Origin: Liolophura sinensis
Taxonomy: Eukaryota > Mollusca > Polyplacophora > Chitonida > Chitonidae
Direction of reading: 5' to 3'
Length of the DNA stretch: 64,000 bases
Assembly: GCF_032854445.1 (NCBI RefSeq)
Contig: NW_027017974.1
Coordinates: 1 to 64,000, forward strand
Made by a program: the position numbers and the translations under genes
The notes under the pieces: generated by a model
What the model saw: the letters and a program-made list of their open reading frames with translations, nothing else
What the model was told of the DNA's origin: nothing
The model's database searches: none
Shown: piece by piece, positions 35,001 through 48,855 of the stretch
Numbering within the stretch: position 1 is the stretch's first letter
Layout of the letters: every line of letters starts with the position of its first letter

Positions 35001-38000
35001 CAGCAGCACTGAACAATTTTTACAATTTTGTATTTTTACCTGGTCTTTTTGTTAATTGAAATCGGCTACACTGTACTCTGTACAATCGCGACTGGTTATT
35101 ACTATATTCAACTTTTGACTGTATGTTATGTGCCCTTCGGTAGCCCAGAAGACGTCAAATGTTTGGGCTAAGCCCATTTAACTCACCCAGCAATTGCCTT
35201 ACTTCTAAGTCCAAGACAATCTCAATGTCTTTATCTACGTGTAGAAAAACCAGACCATTTGTACATGAAAAACACAAGGTACTTGATACAGTCTGCTGTA
35301 AAAAGTACAACTGAACACTGACCCACTTCAGTAAGGTGCCAAAAGATGCGGAATTGAGCCAGGCATCGGCAGCTGTTGAAAAATTGCAAATTTCCCTGGT
35401 TTCCATGGAGTAAGAGCCGTTGCTACGCACGTGATTATGACATCAATGATCATTCAATTGTCACTACAGCCAAAAGTATTGGTCGGAGAGTAACGCGGAT
35501 TGCACCATTCGATTTTTCGTCACAAAATACGTCGGATTAGCCTCTTACTAGTAGCACTGGTACAGTTTTTCCACTTTTGCATTTTTGCCTGGTCTTTTTG
35601 TTAATTGAAACCGGCTACACTGTATTCTGTACAATCGCGACTAGCCAATACTATATTCAACTTTTGACTATCAGTTATGTGCCCTTCGGTAGCCCAGAAG
35701 ACGTCAAATCTTTGGGCTAAGCCCATTTAACTCACCCAGCAATTGCCTTACTTCTAAGTCCAAGACAATCTCAATGTCTTTATCTACGTGTAGAAAAACC
35801 ACACCATTTGTACGTGAAAAACACAAGGTACTTGATACAGTCTGCTGTAAAAAGTACAACTAAAGACTGACCCACTTCAGTAAGGTGCCAAAAGATGCGG
35901 AATTGGGCCAGGTATCGGCAGCTGTTGAAAAATTGCAAATTTCCCTGGTTTCCATGGAGTAAGAGCCGTTGCTGGGCACGTGATTATGACATAAATGATC
36001 ATTCAATTGTCACTACAGCCAAAAGTATTGGTCGGAGAGCAACGCGGATTGCACCATTCGATTTGTCGTCACAAAATACGTCGGATAAGCCTCGTGCCAG
36101 CAGCACTGGAACAGTTTTTCCAATTTTGCATTTTTGCCTGGTCTTTTTGTTAATTGAAATCGGCTACACTGTACTCTGTACAATCGCGACTGGTTATTAC
36201 TATATTCAACTTTTGACTGTATGTTATGTGCCCTTCGGTAGCCCAGAAGACGTCAAATCTTTGGGCTAAGCCCATTTAACTCACCCAGCAATTGCCTTAC
36301 TTCTAAGTCGAAGACAATCTCAATGTCTTTATCTACGTGTAGAAAAACCAGACCATTTGTACATGAAAAACACAAGGTACTTGATACAGTCTGCTGTAAA
36401 AAGTACAACTGAACACTGACCCACTTCAGTAAGGTGCCAAAAGATGCGGAATTGAGCCAGGCATCGGCAGCTGTTGAAAAATTGCAAATTTCCCTGGTTT
36501 CCATGGAGTAAGAGCCGTTGCTACGCACGTGATTATGACATCAATGATCATTCAATTGTCACTACAGCCAAAAGTATTGGTCGGAGAGTAACGCGGATTG
36601 CACCATTCGATTTTTCGTCACAAAATACGTCGGATTAGCCTCTTACTAGTAGCACTGGTACAGTTTTTCCACTTTTGCATTTTTGCCTGGTCTTTTTGTT
36701 AATTGAAACCGGCTACACTGTATTCTGTACAATCGCGACTAGCCAATACTATATTCAACTTTTGACTATCAGTTATGTGCCCTTCGGTAGCCCAGAAGAC
36801 GTCAAATCTTTGGGCTAAGCCCATTTAACTCACCCAGCAATTGCCTTACTTCTAAGTCCAAGACAATCTCAATGTCTTTATCTACGTGTAGAAAAACCAG
36901 ACCATTTGTACGTGAAAAACACAAGGTACTTGATACAGTCTGCTGTAAAAAGTACAACTAAAGACTGACCCACTTCAGTAAGGTGCCAAAAGATGCGGAA
37001 TTGGGCCAGGTATCGGCAGCTGTTGAAAAATTGCAAATTTCCCTGGTTTCCATGGAGTAAGAGCCGTTGCTGGGCACGTGATTATGACATAAATGATCAT
37101 TCAATTGTCACTACAGCCAAAAGTATTGGTCGGAGAGCAACGCGGATTGCACCATTCGATTTGTCGTCACAAAATACGTCGGATTAGCCTGTTGCCAGCA
37201 GCACTGGAACAGTTTTTCCAATTTTGCATTTTTGCCTGGTCTTTTTGTTAATTGAAATCGGCTACACTGCACTATGTACCATCGCGACTGGTCATTACTA
37301 TATTCAACTTTTGACTATAAGTTATGTGCCCTTCGGTAGCCCAGAAGACGTCAAATGTTTGGGCTAAGCCCATTTAACTCACCCAGCAATTGCCTTACTT
37401 CTAAGTCGAAGACAATCTCAATGTCTTTATCTACGTGTAGAAAAACCAGACCATTTGTACATGAAAAACACAAGGTACTTGATACAGTCTGCTGTAAAAA
37501 GTACAACTGAACACTGACCCACTTCAGTAAGGTGCCAAAAGATGCGGAATTGAGCCAGGCATCGGCAGCTGTTGAAAAATTGCAAATTTCCCTGGTTTCC
37601 ATGGAGTAAGAGCCGTTGCTACGCACGTGATTATGACATCAATGATCATTCAATTGCCGCTACAGCCAAAAGTATTGGTCGGAGAGTAACGCGGATTGCA
37701 CCATTCGATTTTTCGTCACAAAATACGTCGGATTAGCCTCTTACTAGTAGCACTGGTACAGTTTTTCCACTTTTGCATTTTTGCCTGGTCTTTTTGTTAA
37801 TTGAAACCGGCTACACTGTATTCTGTACAATCGCGACTAGCCATTACTATATTCAACTTTTGACTATCAGTTATGTGCCCTTCGGTAGCCCAGAAGACGT
37901 CAAATCTTTCGGCTAAGCCCATTTAACTCACCCAGCAATTGCCTTACTTCTAAGTCCAAGACAATCTCAATGTCTTTATCTACGTGTAGAAAAACCAGAC

Positions 38001-39520
38001 CATTTGTACATAAAAAACACAAGGTACTTGATACAGTCTGCTGTAAAAAGTACAACTAAAGACTGACCCACTTCAGTAAGGTGCCAAAAGATGCGGAATT
38101 GGGCCAGGTATCGGCAGCTGTTGAAAAATTGCAAATTTCCCTGGTTTCCATGGAGTAAGAGCCGTTGCTGTGCACGTGATTATGACATAAATGATCATTC
38201 AATTGTCACTACAGCCAAAAGTATTGGTCGGAGAGCAACGCGGATTGCACCATTCGATTTGTCGTCACAAAATACGTCGGATTAGCCTCTTGCCAGCAGC
38301 ACTGGAACAGTTTTTCCACTTTTGCATTTTTGCCTGGTCTTTTTGTTAATTGAAATCGGCTACACTGCACTATGTACCATCGCGACTGGTCATTACTATA
38401 TTCAACTTTTGACTATAAGTTATGTGCCCTTCGGTAGCCCAGAAGACGTCAAATGTTTGGGCTAAGCCCATTTAACTCACCCAGCAACTGCCTTACTTCT
38501 AAGTCGAAGACAATTTCAATGTCTTTATCTACGTGTAGAAAAACCACACCATTTGTACATCAAAAACACAAGGTACTTGATACAGTCTGCTGTAAAAAGT
38601 ACAACTAAACACTGACCCACTTCAGTAAGGTGCCAAAAGATGCGGAATTGGGCCAGGCATCGGCAGCTGTTTGAAAAATTGCAAATTTCCCTGGTTTCCA
38701 TGGAGTAAGAGCCGTTGCTGTGCACGTGATTATGACATAAATGATCATTCAATTGTCACTACAGCCAAAAGTATTGGTCGGAGAGCAACGCGGTTTGCAC
38801 CATTCGATTTCTCGTCACAAAATACGTCGGATTAGCCTCTCACTAGTAGCACTGGAACAATTTTTTCAATTTTGCATTTTTGCCTGGTCTTTTTGTTAAT
38901 TGAAACCGGCTACACTGTACTCTGTACAATCGCGACTGGTCATTACTATATTCAACTTTTGACTATAAGTTATGTGCCCTTCGGTAGCCCAGAAGACCTG
39001 AAATCTTTGGGCCAAGCCCATTTAACTCACCCAGCAATTGTCTTACTTCTAAGTCGAAGACAATCTCAATGTCTTTATCTACGTGTAGAAAAACCACACC
39101 ATTTGTACATAAAAAACACAAGGTACTTGATACAGTCTGCTGTAAAAAGTACAACTAAACACTGACCCACATTTATAAGGTGCCAAAAGATGCGCAATTG
39201 GGCCAGGCATCGGCAGCTGTTAAAAAATTGCAAATATCCCTGGTTTCCATGGAGTAAGAGCCGTTGCTGGGCACGTGATTATGACATCAATGATCATTGA
39301 ATTGTCGCCACAGCCAAAAGTATTGGTCGGAGAGCAACGCGGTTTGCACCATTCGATTTCTCGTCACAAAATACGTCGGATTAGCCTCTTACCAGCAGCA
39401 CTGGAACAGTTTTTCCACTTTTGCATTGTTGCCTGGTCTTTTTGTTAATTGAAATCGGCTACACTGTACTCTGTACAATCGCGACTGGTCATTACTATAT
39501 TCAACTTTTGACTATAAGTT
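34578..39520. repeat. Region D unit 2: K-(X-Y)3-P-Q (9 monomers)
   Basis: Starts are 34578 (K), 35128 X, 35677 Y, 36226 X, 36775 Y, 37324 X, 37873 Y, 38422 P and 38972 Q. The order is the same as unit 1 but with three X-Y dimers instead of two. X monomers recur at 1098-bp steps (35128, 36226, 37324), and so do Y monomers. Compared with unit 1 this copy is almost free of indels after about 35100. One Y copy (35677) has GGATAAGCC in place of GGATTAGCC, shared with 31829. Confidence 0.88.
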
Positions 39521-42500
39521 ATGTGCCCTTCGGTAGCCCAGAAGACGTCAAATCTTTGGGCTAAGCCCATTTAACTCACCCAGCAATTGCCTTACTTCTA
39601 AGCCCAAGACAATCTCAATGTCTTTATCTACGTGTAGAAAAAGCACACCATTTGTACGTGAAAAACACAAGGTACTTGATACAGTCTGCTGTAAAAAGTA
39701 CAACTGAACACTGACCCACTTCAGTAAGGTGCCAAAAGATGCGGAATTGAGCCAGGCATCGGCAGCTGTTGAAAAATTGCAAATTTCCCTGGTTTCCATG
39801 GAGTAAGAGCCGTTGCTGGGCACGTGATTATGACATAAATGATCATTCAATTGTCACTACAGGCAAAAGTATTGGTCGGAGAGCAACGCGGTTTGCACCA
39901 TTCGATTTGTGGTCACAAAATACGTCGGATTAGCCTCTTACCAGCAGCACTGGAACAATTTTTACAATTTTGTATTTTTACCTGGTCTTTTTGTTAATTG
40001 AAATCGGCTACACTGTACTCTGTACAATCGCGACTGGTTATTACTATATTCAACTTTTGACTGTATGTTATGTGCCCTTCGGTAGCCCAGAAGACGTCAA
40101 ATCTTTGGGCTAAGCCCATTTAACTCACCCAGCAATTGCCTTACTTCTAAGTCGAAGACAATCTCAATGTCTTTATCTACGTGTAGAAAAACCAGACCAT
40201 TTGTACATGAAAAACACAAGGTACTTGATACAGTCTGCTGTAAAAAGTACAACTGAACACTGACCCACTTCAGTAAGGTGCCAAAAGATGCGGAATTGAG
40301 CCAGGCATCGGCAGCTGTTGAAAAATTGCAAATTTCCCTGGTTTCCATGGAGTAAGAGCCGTTGCTACGCACGTGATTATGACATCAATGATCATTCAAT
40401 TGTCACTACAGCCAAAAGTATTGGTCGGAGAGTAACGCGGATTGCACCATTCGATTTTTCGTCACAAAATACGTCGGATTAGCCTCTTACTAGTAGCACT
40501 GGTACAGTTTTTCCACTTTTGCATTTTTGCCTGGTCTTTTTGTTAATTGAAACCGGCTACACTGTATTCTGTACAATCGCGACTAGCCAATACTATATTC
40601 AACTTTTGACTATCAGTTATGTGCCCTTCGGTAGCCCAGAAGACGTCAAATCTTTGGGCTAAGCCCATTTAACTCACCCAGCAATTGCCTTACTTCTAAG
40701 TCCAAGACAATCTCAATGTCTTTATCTACGTGTAGAAAAAACAGACCATTTGTACGTGAAAAACACAAGGTACTTGATACAGTCTGCTGTAAAAAGTACA
40801 ACTAAAGACTGACCCACTTCAGTAAGGTGCCAAAAGATGCGGAATTGGGCCAGGTATCGGCAGCTGTTGAAAAATTGCAAATTTCCCTGGTTTCCATGGA
40901 GTAAGAGCCGTTGCTGTGCACGTGATTATGACATAAATGATCATTCAATTGTCACTACAGCCAAAAGTATTGGTCGGAGAGCAACGCGGATTGCACCATT
41001 CGATTTGTCGTCACAAAATACGTCGGATTAGCCTGTTGCCAGCAGCACTGGAACAGTTTTTCCAATTTTGCATTTTTGCCTGGTCTTTTTGTTAATTGAA
41101 ATCGGCTACACTGCACTATGTACCATCGCGACTGGTCATTACTATATTCAACTTTTGACTATAAGTTATGTGCCCTTCGGTAGCCCAGAAGACGTCAAAT
41201 GTTTGGGCTAAGCCCATTTAATTCACCCAGCAATTGCCTTACTTCTAAGTCGAAGACAATCTCAATGTCTTTATCTACGTGTAGAAAAACCAGACCATTT
41301 GTACATGAAAAACACAAGGTACTTGATACAGTCTGCTGTAAAAAGTACAACTGAACACTGACCCACTTCAGTAAGGTGCCAAAAGATGCGGAATTGAGCC
41401 AGGCATCGGCAGGTGTTGAAAAATTGCAAATTTCCCTGGTTTCCATGGAGTAAGAGCCGTTGCTGGGCACGTGATTATGACATAAATGATCATTCAATTG
41501 TCACTACAGGCAAAAGTATTGGTCGGAGAGCAACGCGGTTTGCACCATTCGATTTGTGGTCACAAAATACGTCGGATTAGCCTCTTACCAGCAGCACTGG
41601 AACAATTTTTACAATTTTGTATTTTTACCTGGTCTTTTTGTTAATTGAAATCGGCTACACTGTACTCTGTACAATCGCGACTGGTTATTACTATATTCAA
41701 CTTTTGACTGTATGTTATGTGCCCTTCGGTAGCCCAGAAGACGTCAAATCTTTGGGCTAATCCCATTTAACTCACCCAGCAATTGCCTTACTTCTAAGTC
41801 GAAGACAATCTCAATGTCTTTATCTACGTGTAGAAAAACCAGACCATTTGTACATGAAAAACACAAGGTACTTGATACAGTCTGCTGTAAAAAGTACAAC
41901 TGAACACTGACCCACTTCAGTAAGGTGCCAAAAGATGCGGAATTGAGCCAGGCATCGGCAGCTGTTGAAAAATTGCAAATATCCCTGGTTTCCATGGAGT
42001 AAGAGCCGTTGCTACGCACGTGATTATGACATCAATGATCATTCAATTGTCACTACAGCCAAAAGTATTGGTCGGAGAGTAACGCGGATTGCACCATTCG
42101 ATTTTTCGTCACAAAATACGTCGGATTAGCCTCTTACTAGTAGCACTGGTACAGTTTTTCCACTTTTGCATTTTTGCCTGGTCTTTTTGTTAATTGAAAC
42201 CGGCTACACTGTATTCTGTACAATCGCGACTAGCCAATACTATATTCAACTTTTGACTATCAGTTATGTGCCCTTCGGTAGCCCAGAAGACGTCAAATCT
42301 TTGGGCTAAGCCCATTTAACTCACCCAGCAATTGCCTTACTTCTAAGTCCAAGACAATCTCAATGTCTTTATCTACGTGTAGAAAAACCAGACCATTTGT
42401 ACGTGAAAAACACAAGGTACTTGATACAGTCTGCTGTAAAAAGTACAACTAAAGACTGACCCACTTCAGTAAGGTGCCAAAAGATGCGGAATTGGGCCAG

Positions 42501-45011
42501 GTATCGGCAGCTGTTGAAAAATTGCAAATTTCCCTGGTTTCCATGGAGTAAGAGCCGTTGCTGGGCACGTGATTATGACATAAATGATCATTCAATTGTC
42601 ACTACAGCCAAAAGTATTGGTCGGAGAGCAACGCGGATTGCACCATTCGATTTGTCGTCACAAAATACGTCGGATTAGCCTCTTGCCAGCAGCACTGGAA
42701 CAGTTTTTCCAATTTTGCATTTTTGCCTGGTCTTTTTGTTAATTGAAATCGGCTACACTGCACTATGTACCATCGCGACTGGTCATTACTATATTCAACT
42801 TTTGACTATAAGTTATGTGCCCTTCGGTAGCCCAGAAGACGTCAAATGTTTGGGCTAAGCCCATTTAACTCACCCAGCAATTGCCTTACTTCTAAGTCGA
42901 AGACAATCTCAATGTCTTTATCTACGTGTAGAAAAACCAGACCATTTGTACATGAAAAACACAAGGTACTTGATACAGTCTGCTGTAAAAAGTACAACTG
43001 AACACTGACCCACTTCAGTAAGGTGCCAAAAGATGCGGAATTGAGCCAGGCATCGGCAGCTGTTGAAAAATTGCAAATTTCCCTGGTTTCCATGGAGTAA
43101 GAGCCGTTGCTACGCACGTGATTATGACATCAATGATCATTCAATTGCCGCTACAGCCAAAAGTATTGGTCGGAGAGTAACGCGGATTGCACCATTCGAT
43201 TTTTCGTCACAAAATACGTCGGATTAGTCTCTTACTAGTAGCACTGGTACAGTTTTTCCACTTTTGCATTTTTGCCTGGTCTTTTTGTTAATTGAAACCG
43301 GCTACACTGTATTCTGTACAATCGCGACTAGCCATTACTATATTCAACTTTTGACTATCAGTTATGTGCCCTTCGGTAGCCCAGAAGACGTCAAATCTTT
43401 GGGCTAAGCCCATTTAACTCACCCAGCAATTGTCTTACTTCTAAGTCCAAGACAATCTCAATGTCTTTATCTACGTGTAGAAAAACCAGACCATTTGTAC
43501 ATAAAAAAACACAAGGTACTTGATACAGTCTGCTGTAAAAAGTACAACTAAAGACTGACCCACTTCAGTAAGGTGCCAAAAGATGCGGAATTGGGCCAGG
43601 TATCGGCAGCTGTTGAAAAATTGCAAATTTCCCTGGTTTCCATGGAGTAAGAGCCGTTGCTGTGCACGTGATTATGACATAAATGATCATTCAATTGTCA
43701 CTACAGCCAAAAGTATTGGTCGGAGAGCAACGCGGATTGCACCATTCGATTTGTCGTCACAAAATACGTCGGATTAGCCTCTTGCCAGCAGCACTGGAAC
43801 AGTTTTTCCACTTTTGCATTTTTGCCTGGTCTTTTTGTTAATTGAAATCGGCTACACTGCACTATGTACCATCGCGACTGGTCATTACTATATTCAACTT
43901 TTGACTATAAGTTATGTGCCCTTCGGTAGCCCAGAAGACGTCAAATGTTTGGGCTAAGCCCATTTAACTCACGCAGCAACTGCCTTACTTCTAAGTCGAA
44001 GACAATCTCAATGTCTTTATCTACGTGTAGAAAAACCACACCATTTGTACATCAAAAACACAAGGTACTTGATACAGTCTGCTGTAAAAAGTACAACTAA
44101 ACACTGACCCACTTCAGTAAGGTGCCAAAAGATGCGGAATTGGGCCAGGCATCGGCAGCTGTTTGAAAAATTGCAAATTTCCCTGGTTTCCATGGAGTAA
44201 GAGCCGTTGCTGTGCACGTGATTATGACATAAATGATCATTCAATTGTCACTACAGCCAAAAGTATTGGTCGGAGAGCAACGCGGTTTGCACCATTCGAT
44301 TTCTCGTCACAAAATACGTCGGATTAGCCTCTCACTAGTAGCACTGGAACAATTTTTTCAATTTTGCATTTTTGCCTGGTCTTTTTGTTAATTGAAACCG
44401 GCTACACTGTACTCTGTACAATCGCGACTGGTCATTACTATATTCAACTTTTGACTATAAGTTATGTGCCCTTCGGTAGCCCAGAAGACCTGAAATCTTT
44501 GGGCCAAGCCCATTTAACTCACCCAGCAATTGTCTTACTTCTAAGTCCAAGACAATCTCAATGTCTTTATCTACGTGTAGAAAAACCAGACCATTTGTAC
44601 ATAAAAAACACAAGGTACTTGATACAGTCTGCTGTAAAAAGTACAACTAAACACTGACCCACATTTATAAGGTGCCAAAAGATGCGCAATTGGGCCAGGC
44701 ATCGGCAGCTGTTAAAAAATTGCAAATATCCTGGTTTCCATGGAGTAAGAGCCGTTGCTGGGCACGTGATTATGACATCAATGATCATTGAATTGTCGCC
44801 ACAGCCAAAAGTATTGGTCGGAGAGCAACGCGGTTTGCACCATTCGATTTCTCGTCACAAAATACGTCGGATTAGCCTCTTACCAGCAGCACTGGAACAG
44901 TTTTTCCACTTTTGCATTGTTGCCTGGTCTTTTTGTTAATTGAAATCGGCTACACTGTACTCTGTACAATCGCGACTGGTCATTACTATATTCAACTTTT
45001 GACTATAAGTT
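39521..45011. repeat. Region D unit 3: K-X-Y-(X/K hybrid)-X-Y-X-Y-P-Q (10 monomers)
   Basis: Starts are 39521 K, 40070 X, 40619 Y, 41168 hybrid, 41717 X, 42266 Y, 42815 X, 43364 Y, 43914 P and 44464 Q. The hybrid at 41168 is X at its 5' end and K at its 3' end, and it is correctly followed by X. The unit therefore reads as two overlapping K units joined by an in-register exchange. From here onward K monomers carry TAAGCCCAAGAC rather than TAAGTCCAAGAC. Confidence 0.87.
41168..41716. repeat. Hybrid monomer X/K
   Basis: The 5' part has the X marks AAATGTTTGGG, TAAGTCGAAG, CCAGACC and TACATGAAAAAC. The 3' part has the K marks GGCAGGTGTTG, GGGCACGTG, ACAGGCAAAAG, GTGGTCACAAA, TTACAATTTTGTATTT and CTGTATG. 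The switch is in the shared stretch between about 41340 and 41410. Length stays 549 bp. Confidence 0.85.
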
Positions 45012-45560
45012 ATGTGCCCTTCGGTAGCCCAGAAGACGTCAAATCTTTGGGCTAAGCCCATTTAACTCACCCAGCAATTGCCTTACTTCTAAGCCCAAGA
45101 CAATCTCAATGTCTTTATCTACGTGTAGAAAAAGCACACCATTTGTACGTCAAAAACACAAGGTACTTGATACAGTCTGCTGTAAAAAGTACAACTGAAC
45201 ACTGACCCACTTCAGTAAGGTGCCAAAAGATGCGGAATTGAGCCAGGCATCGGCAGCTGTTGAAAAATTGCAAATTTCCCTGGTTTCCATGGAGTAAGAG
45301 CCGTTGCTACGCACGTGATTATGACATCAATGATCATTCAATTGCCGCTACAGCCAAAAGTATTGGTCGGAGAGTAACGCGGATTGCACCATTCGATTTT
45401 TCGTCACAAAATACGTCGGATTAGCCTCTTACTAGTAGCACTGGTACAGTTTTTCCACTTTTGCATTTTTGCCTGGTCTTTTTGTTAATTGAAACCGGCT
45501 ACACTGTATTCTGTACAATCGCGACTAGCCATTACTATATTCAACTTTTGACTATCAGTT
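45012..45560. repeat. Hybrid monomer K/X
   Basis: The 5' part is K (TAAGCCCAAGAC, GTAGAAAAAGC, TACGTCAAAAAC). The 3' part is X (GCTACGCACG, CAATTGCCGCTAC, GAGAGTAACGCGG, TACTAGTAGCACTGGTAC, TATTCTG). It is the reciprocal arrangement of the 41168 hybrid. The switch lies between about 45190 and 45305. Confidence 0.85.
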
Positions 45561-46110
45561 ATGTGCCCTTCGGTAGCCCAGAAGACGTCAAATCTTTCGG
45601 CTAAGCCCATTTAACTCACCCAGCAATTGCCTTACTTCTAAGTCCAAGACAATCTCAATGTCTTTATCTACGTGTAGAAAAACCAGACCATTTGTACATA
45701 AAAAACACAAGGTACTTGATACAGTCTGCTGTAAAAAGTACAACTAAACACTGACCCACTTCAGTAAGGTGCCAAAAGATGCGGAATTGGGCCAGGCATC
45801 GGCAGCTGTTTGAAAAATTGCAAATTTCCCTGGTTTCCATGGAGTAAGAGCCGTTGCTGTGCACGTGATTATGACATAAATGATCATTCAATTCTCACTA
45901 CAGCCAAAAGTATTGGTCGGAGAGCAACGCGGTTTGCACCATTCGATTTCTCGTCACAAAATACATCGGATTAGCCTCTCACTAGTAGCACTGGAACAAT
46001 TTTTTCAATTTTGCATTTTTGCCTGGTCTTTTTGTTAATTGAAACCGGCTACACTGTACTCTGTACAATCGCGACTGGTCATTACTATATTCAACTTTTG
46101 ACTATAAGTT
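45561..46110. repeat. Hybrid monomer Y/P
   Basis: The 5' part has the Y marks CTTTCGGCTAA, TAAGTCCAAG, CCAGACC and TACATAAAAAAC. The 3' part has the P marks TAAACACTGACC, GCTGTTTGAAAA, GTGCACGTG, CTCACTAGTAG and TTTTTTCAATTTTG. The switch is at about 45720-45745. The extra T in GTTTGAA makes it 550 bp, as in other P copies. Confidence 0.83.
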
Positions 46111-46659
46111 ATGTGCCCTTCGGTAGCCCAGAAGACCTGAAATCTTTGGGCCAAGCCCATTTAACTCACCCAGCAATTGTCTTACTTCTAAGTCCAAGAC
46201 AATCTCAATGTCTTTATCTACGTGTAGAAAAACCAGACCATTTGTACATAAAAAACACAAGGTACTTGATACAGTCTGCTGTAAAAAGTACAACTAAACA
46301 CTGACCCACATTTATAAGGTGCCAAAAGATGCGCAATTGGGCCAGGCATCGGCAGCTGTTAAAAAATTGCAAATATCCCTGGTTTCCAAGGAGTAAGAGC
46401 CGTTGCTGGGCACGTGATTATGACATCAATGATCATTGAATTGTCGCCACAGCCAAAAGTATTGGTCGGAGAGCAACGCGGTTTGCACCATTCGATTTCT
46501 CGTCACAAAATACGTCGGATTAGCCTCTTACCAGCAGCACTGGAACAGTTTTTCCACTTTTGCATTGTTGCCTGGTCTTTTTGTTAATTGAAATCGGCTA
46601 CACTGTACTCTGTACAATCGCGACTGGTCATTACTATATTCAACTTTTGACTATAAGTT

Positions 46660-48855
46660 ATGTGCCCTTCGGTAGCCCAGAAGACGTCAAATCTTTGGGC
46701 TAAGCCCATTTAACTCACCCAGCAATTGCCTTACTTCTAAGCCCAAGACAATCTCAATGTCTTTATCTACGTGTAGAAAAAGCACACCATTTGTACGTCA
46801 AAAACACAAGGTACTTGATACAGTCTGCTGTAAAAAGTACAACTGAACACTGACCCACTTCAGTAAGGTGCCAAAAGATGCGGAATTGAGCCAGGCATCG
46901 GCAGCTGTTGAAAAATTGCAAATTTCCCTGGTTTCCATGGAGTAAGAGCCGTTGCTGGGCACGTGATTATGACATAAATGATCATTCAATTGTCACTACA
47001 GCCAAAAGTATTGGTCGGAAAGCAACGCGGATTGCACCATTCGATTTGTCGTCACAAAATACGTCGGATTAGCCTCTTGCCAGCAGCACTGGAACAGTTT
47101 TTCCAATTTTGCATTTTTGCCTGGTCTTTTTGTTAATTGAAATCGGCTACACTGCACTATGTACCATCGCGACTGGTCATTACTATATTCAACTTTTGAC
47201 TATAAGTTATGTGCCCTTCGGTAGCCCAGAAGACGTCAAATGTTTGGGCTAAGCCCATTTAACTCACCCAGCAATTGCCTTACTTCTAAGTCGAAGACAA
47301 TCTCAATGTCTTTATCTACGTGTAGAAAAACCAGACCATTTGTACATGAAAAACACAAGGTACTTGATACAGTCTGCTGTAAAAAGTACAACTGAACACT
47401 GACCCACTTCAGTAAGGTGCCAAAAGATGCGGAATTGAGCCAGGCATCGGCAGCTGTTGAAAAATTGCAAATTTCCCTGGTTTCCATGGAGTAAGAGCCG
47501 TTGCTACGCACGTGATTATGACATCAATGATCATTCAATTGCCGCTACAGCCAAAAGTATTGGTCGGAGAGTAACGCGGATTGCACCATTCGATTTTTCG
47601 TCACAAAATACGTCGGATTAGCCTCTTACTAGTAGCACTGGTACAGTTTTTCCACTTTTGCATTTTTGCCTGGTCTTTTTGTTAATTGAAACCGGCTACA
47701 CTGTATTCTGTACAATCGCGACTAGCCATTACTATATTCAACTTTTGACTATCAGTTATGTGCCCTTCGGTAGCCCAGAAGACGTCAAATCTTTCGGCTA
47801 AGCCCATTTAACTCACCCAGCAATTGCCTTACTTCTAAGTCGAAGACAATCTCAATGTCTTTATCTACGTGTAGAAAAACCAGACCATTTGTACATAAAA
47901 AACACAAGGTACTTGATACAGTCTGCTGTAAAAAGTACAACTAAACACTGACCCACTTCAGTAAGGTGCCAAAAGATGCGGAATTGGGCCAGGTATCGGC
48001 AGCTGTTGAAAAATTGCAAATTTCCCTGGTTTCCATGGAGTAAGAGCCGTTGCTGGGCACGTGATTATGACATAAATGATCATTCAATTGTCACTACAGC
48101 CAAAAGTATTGGTCGGAGAGCAACGCGGATTGCACCATTCGATTTGTCGTCACAAAATACGTCGGATTAGCCTCTTGCCAGCAGCACTGGAACAGTTTTT
48201 CCAATTTTGCATTTTTGCCTGGTCTTTTTGTTAATTGAAATCGGCTACACTGCACTATGTACCATCGCGACTGGTCATTACTATATTCAACTTTTGACTA
48301 TAAGTTATGTGCCCTTCGGTAGCCCAGAAGACGTCAAATGTTTGGGCTAAGCCCATTTAACTCACCCAGCAACTGCCTTACTTCTAAGTCGAAGACAATC
48401 TCAATGTCTTTATCTACGTGTAGAAAAACCACACCATTTGTACATCAAAAACACAAGGTACTTGATACAGTCTGCTGTAAAAAGTACAACTAAACACTGT
48501 CCCACTTCAGTAAGGTGCCAAAAGATGCGGAATTGGGCCAGGCATCGGCAGCTGTTAAAAAATTGCAAATATCCCTGGTTTCCATGGAGTAAGAGCCGTT
48601 GCTGGGCACGTGATTATGACATCAATGATCATTGAATTGTCGCCACAGCCAAAAGTATTGGTCGGAGAGCAACGCGGTTTGCACCATTCGATTTCTCGTC
48701 ACAAAATACGTCGGATTAGCCTCTCACTAGTAGCACTGGAACAATTTTTCCACTTTTGCATTTTTGCCTGGTCTTTTTGTTAATTGAAACCGGCTACACT
48801 GTACTCTGTACAATCGCGACTGGTCATTACTATATTCAACTTTTGACTATAAGTT
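46660..48855. repeat. Region D unit 5: 4 monomers with hybrids at both ends
   Basis: Starts are 46660 (K 5' part, Y 3' part), 47209 X, 47758 Y and 48307 (P 5' part, Q 3' part). The Y-type 3' half of the first (ACGCGGATTGC, CTTGCCAGCAG, TGCACTATG) is followed by X, as Y normally is when more than one dimer is present. The P/Q hybrid is followed by K at 48856, as Q normally is. Confidence 0.84.
48307..48855. repeat. Hybrid monomer P/Q
   Basis: The 5' part is P (AAATGTTTGGG, CAGCAACTGCC, TACATCAAAAAC). The middle is Q (GTTAAAAAATTG, AATATCCC, GGGCACGTG, ATCATTGAATTGTCGCCAC). Its end returns to a P-like CTCACTAGTAG with CCGG, suggesting either two switches or a local conversion tract. It is followed by K, as Q is. 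Confidence 0.75.

Larger units (their letters stand above)
45012..46659. repeat. Region D unit 4: collapsed to 3 monomers
   Basis: Starts are 45012 (K 5' part, X 3' part), 45561 (Y 5' part, P 3' part) and 46111 (Q). Two successive hybrid monomers compress K-X-Y-P-Q to three copies while keeping every junction in the normal order. This is the shortest HOR unit in the window (1648 bp). Confidence 0.86.
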
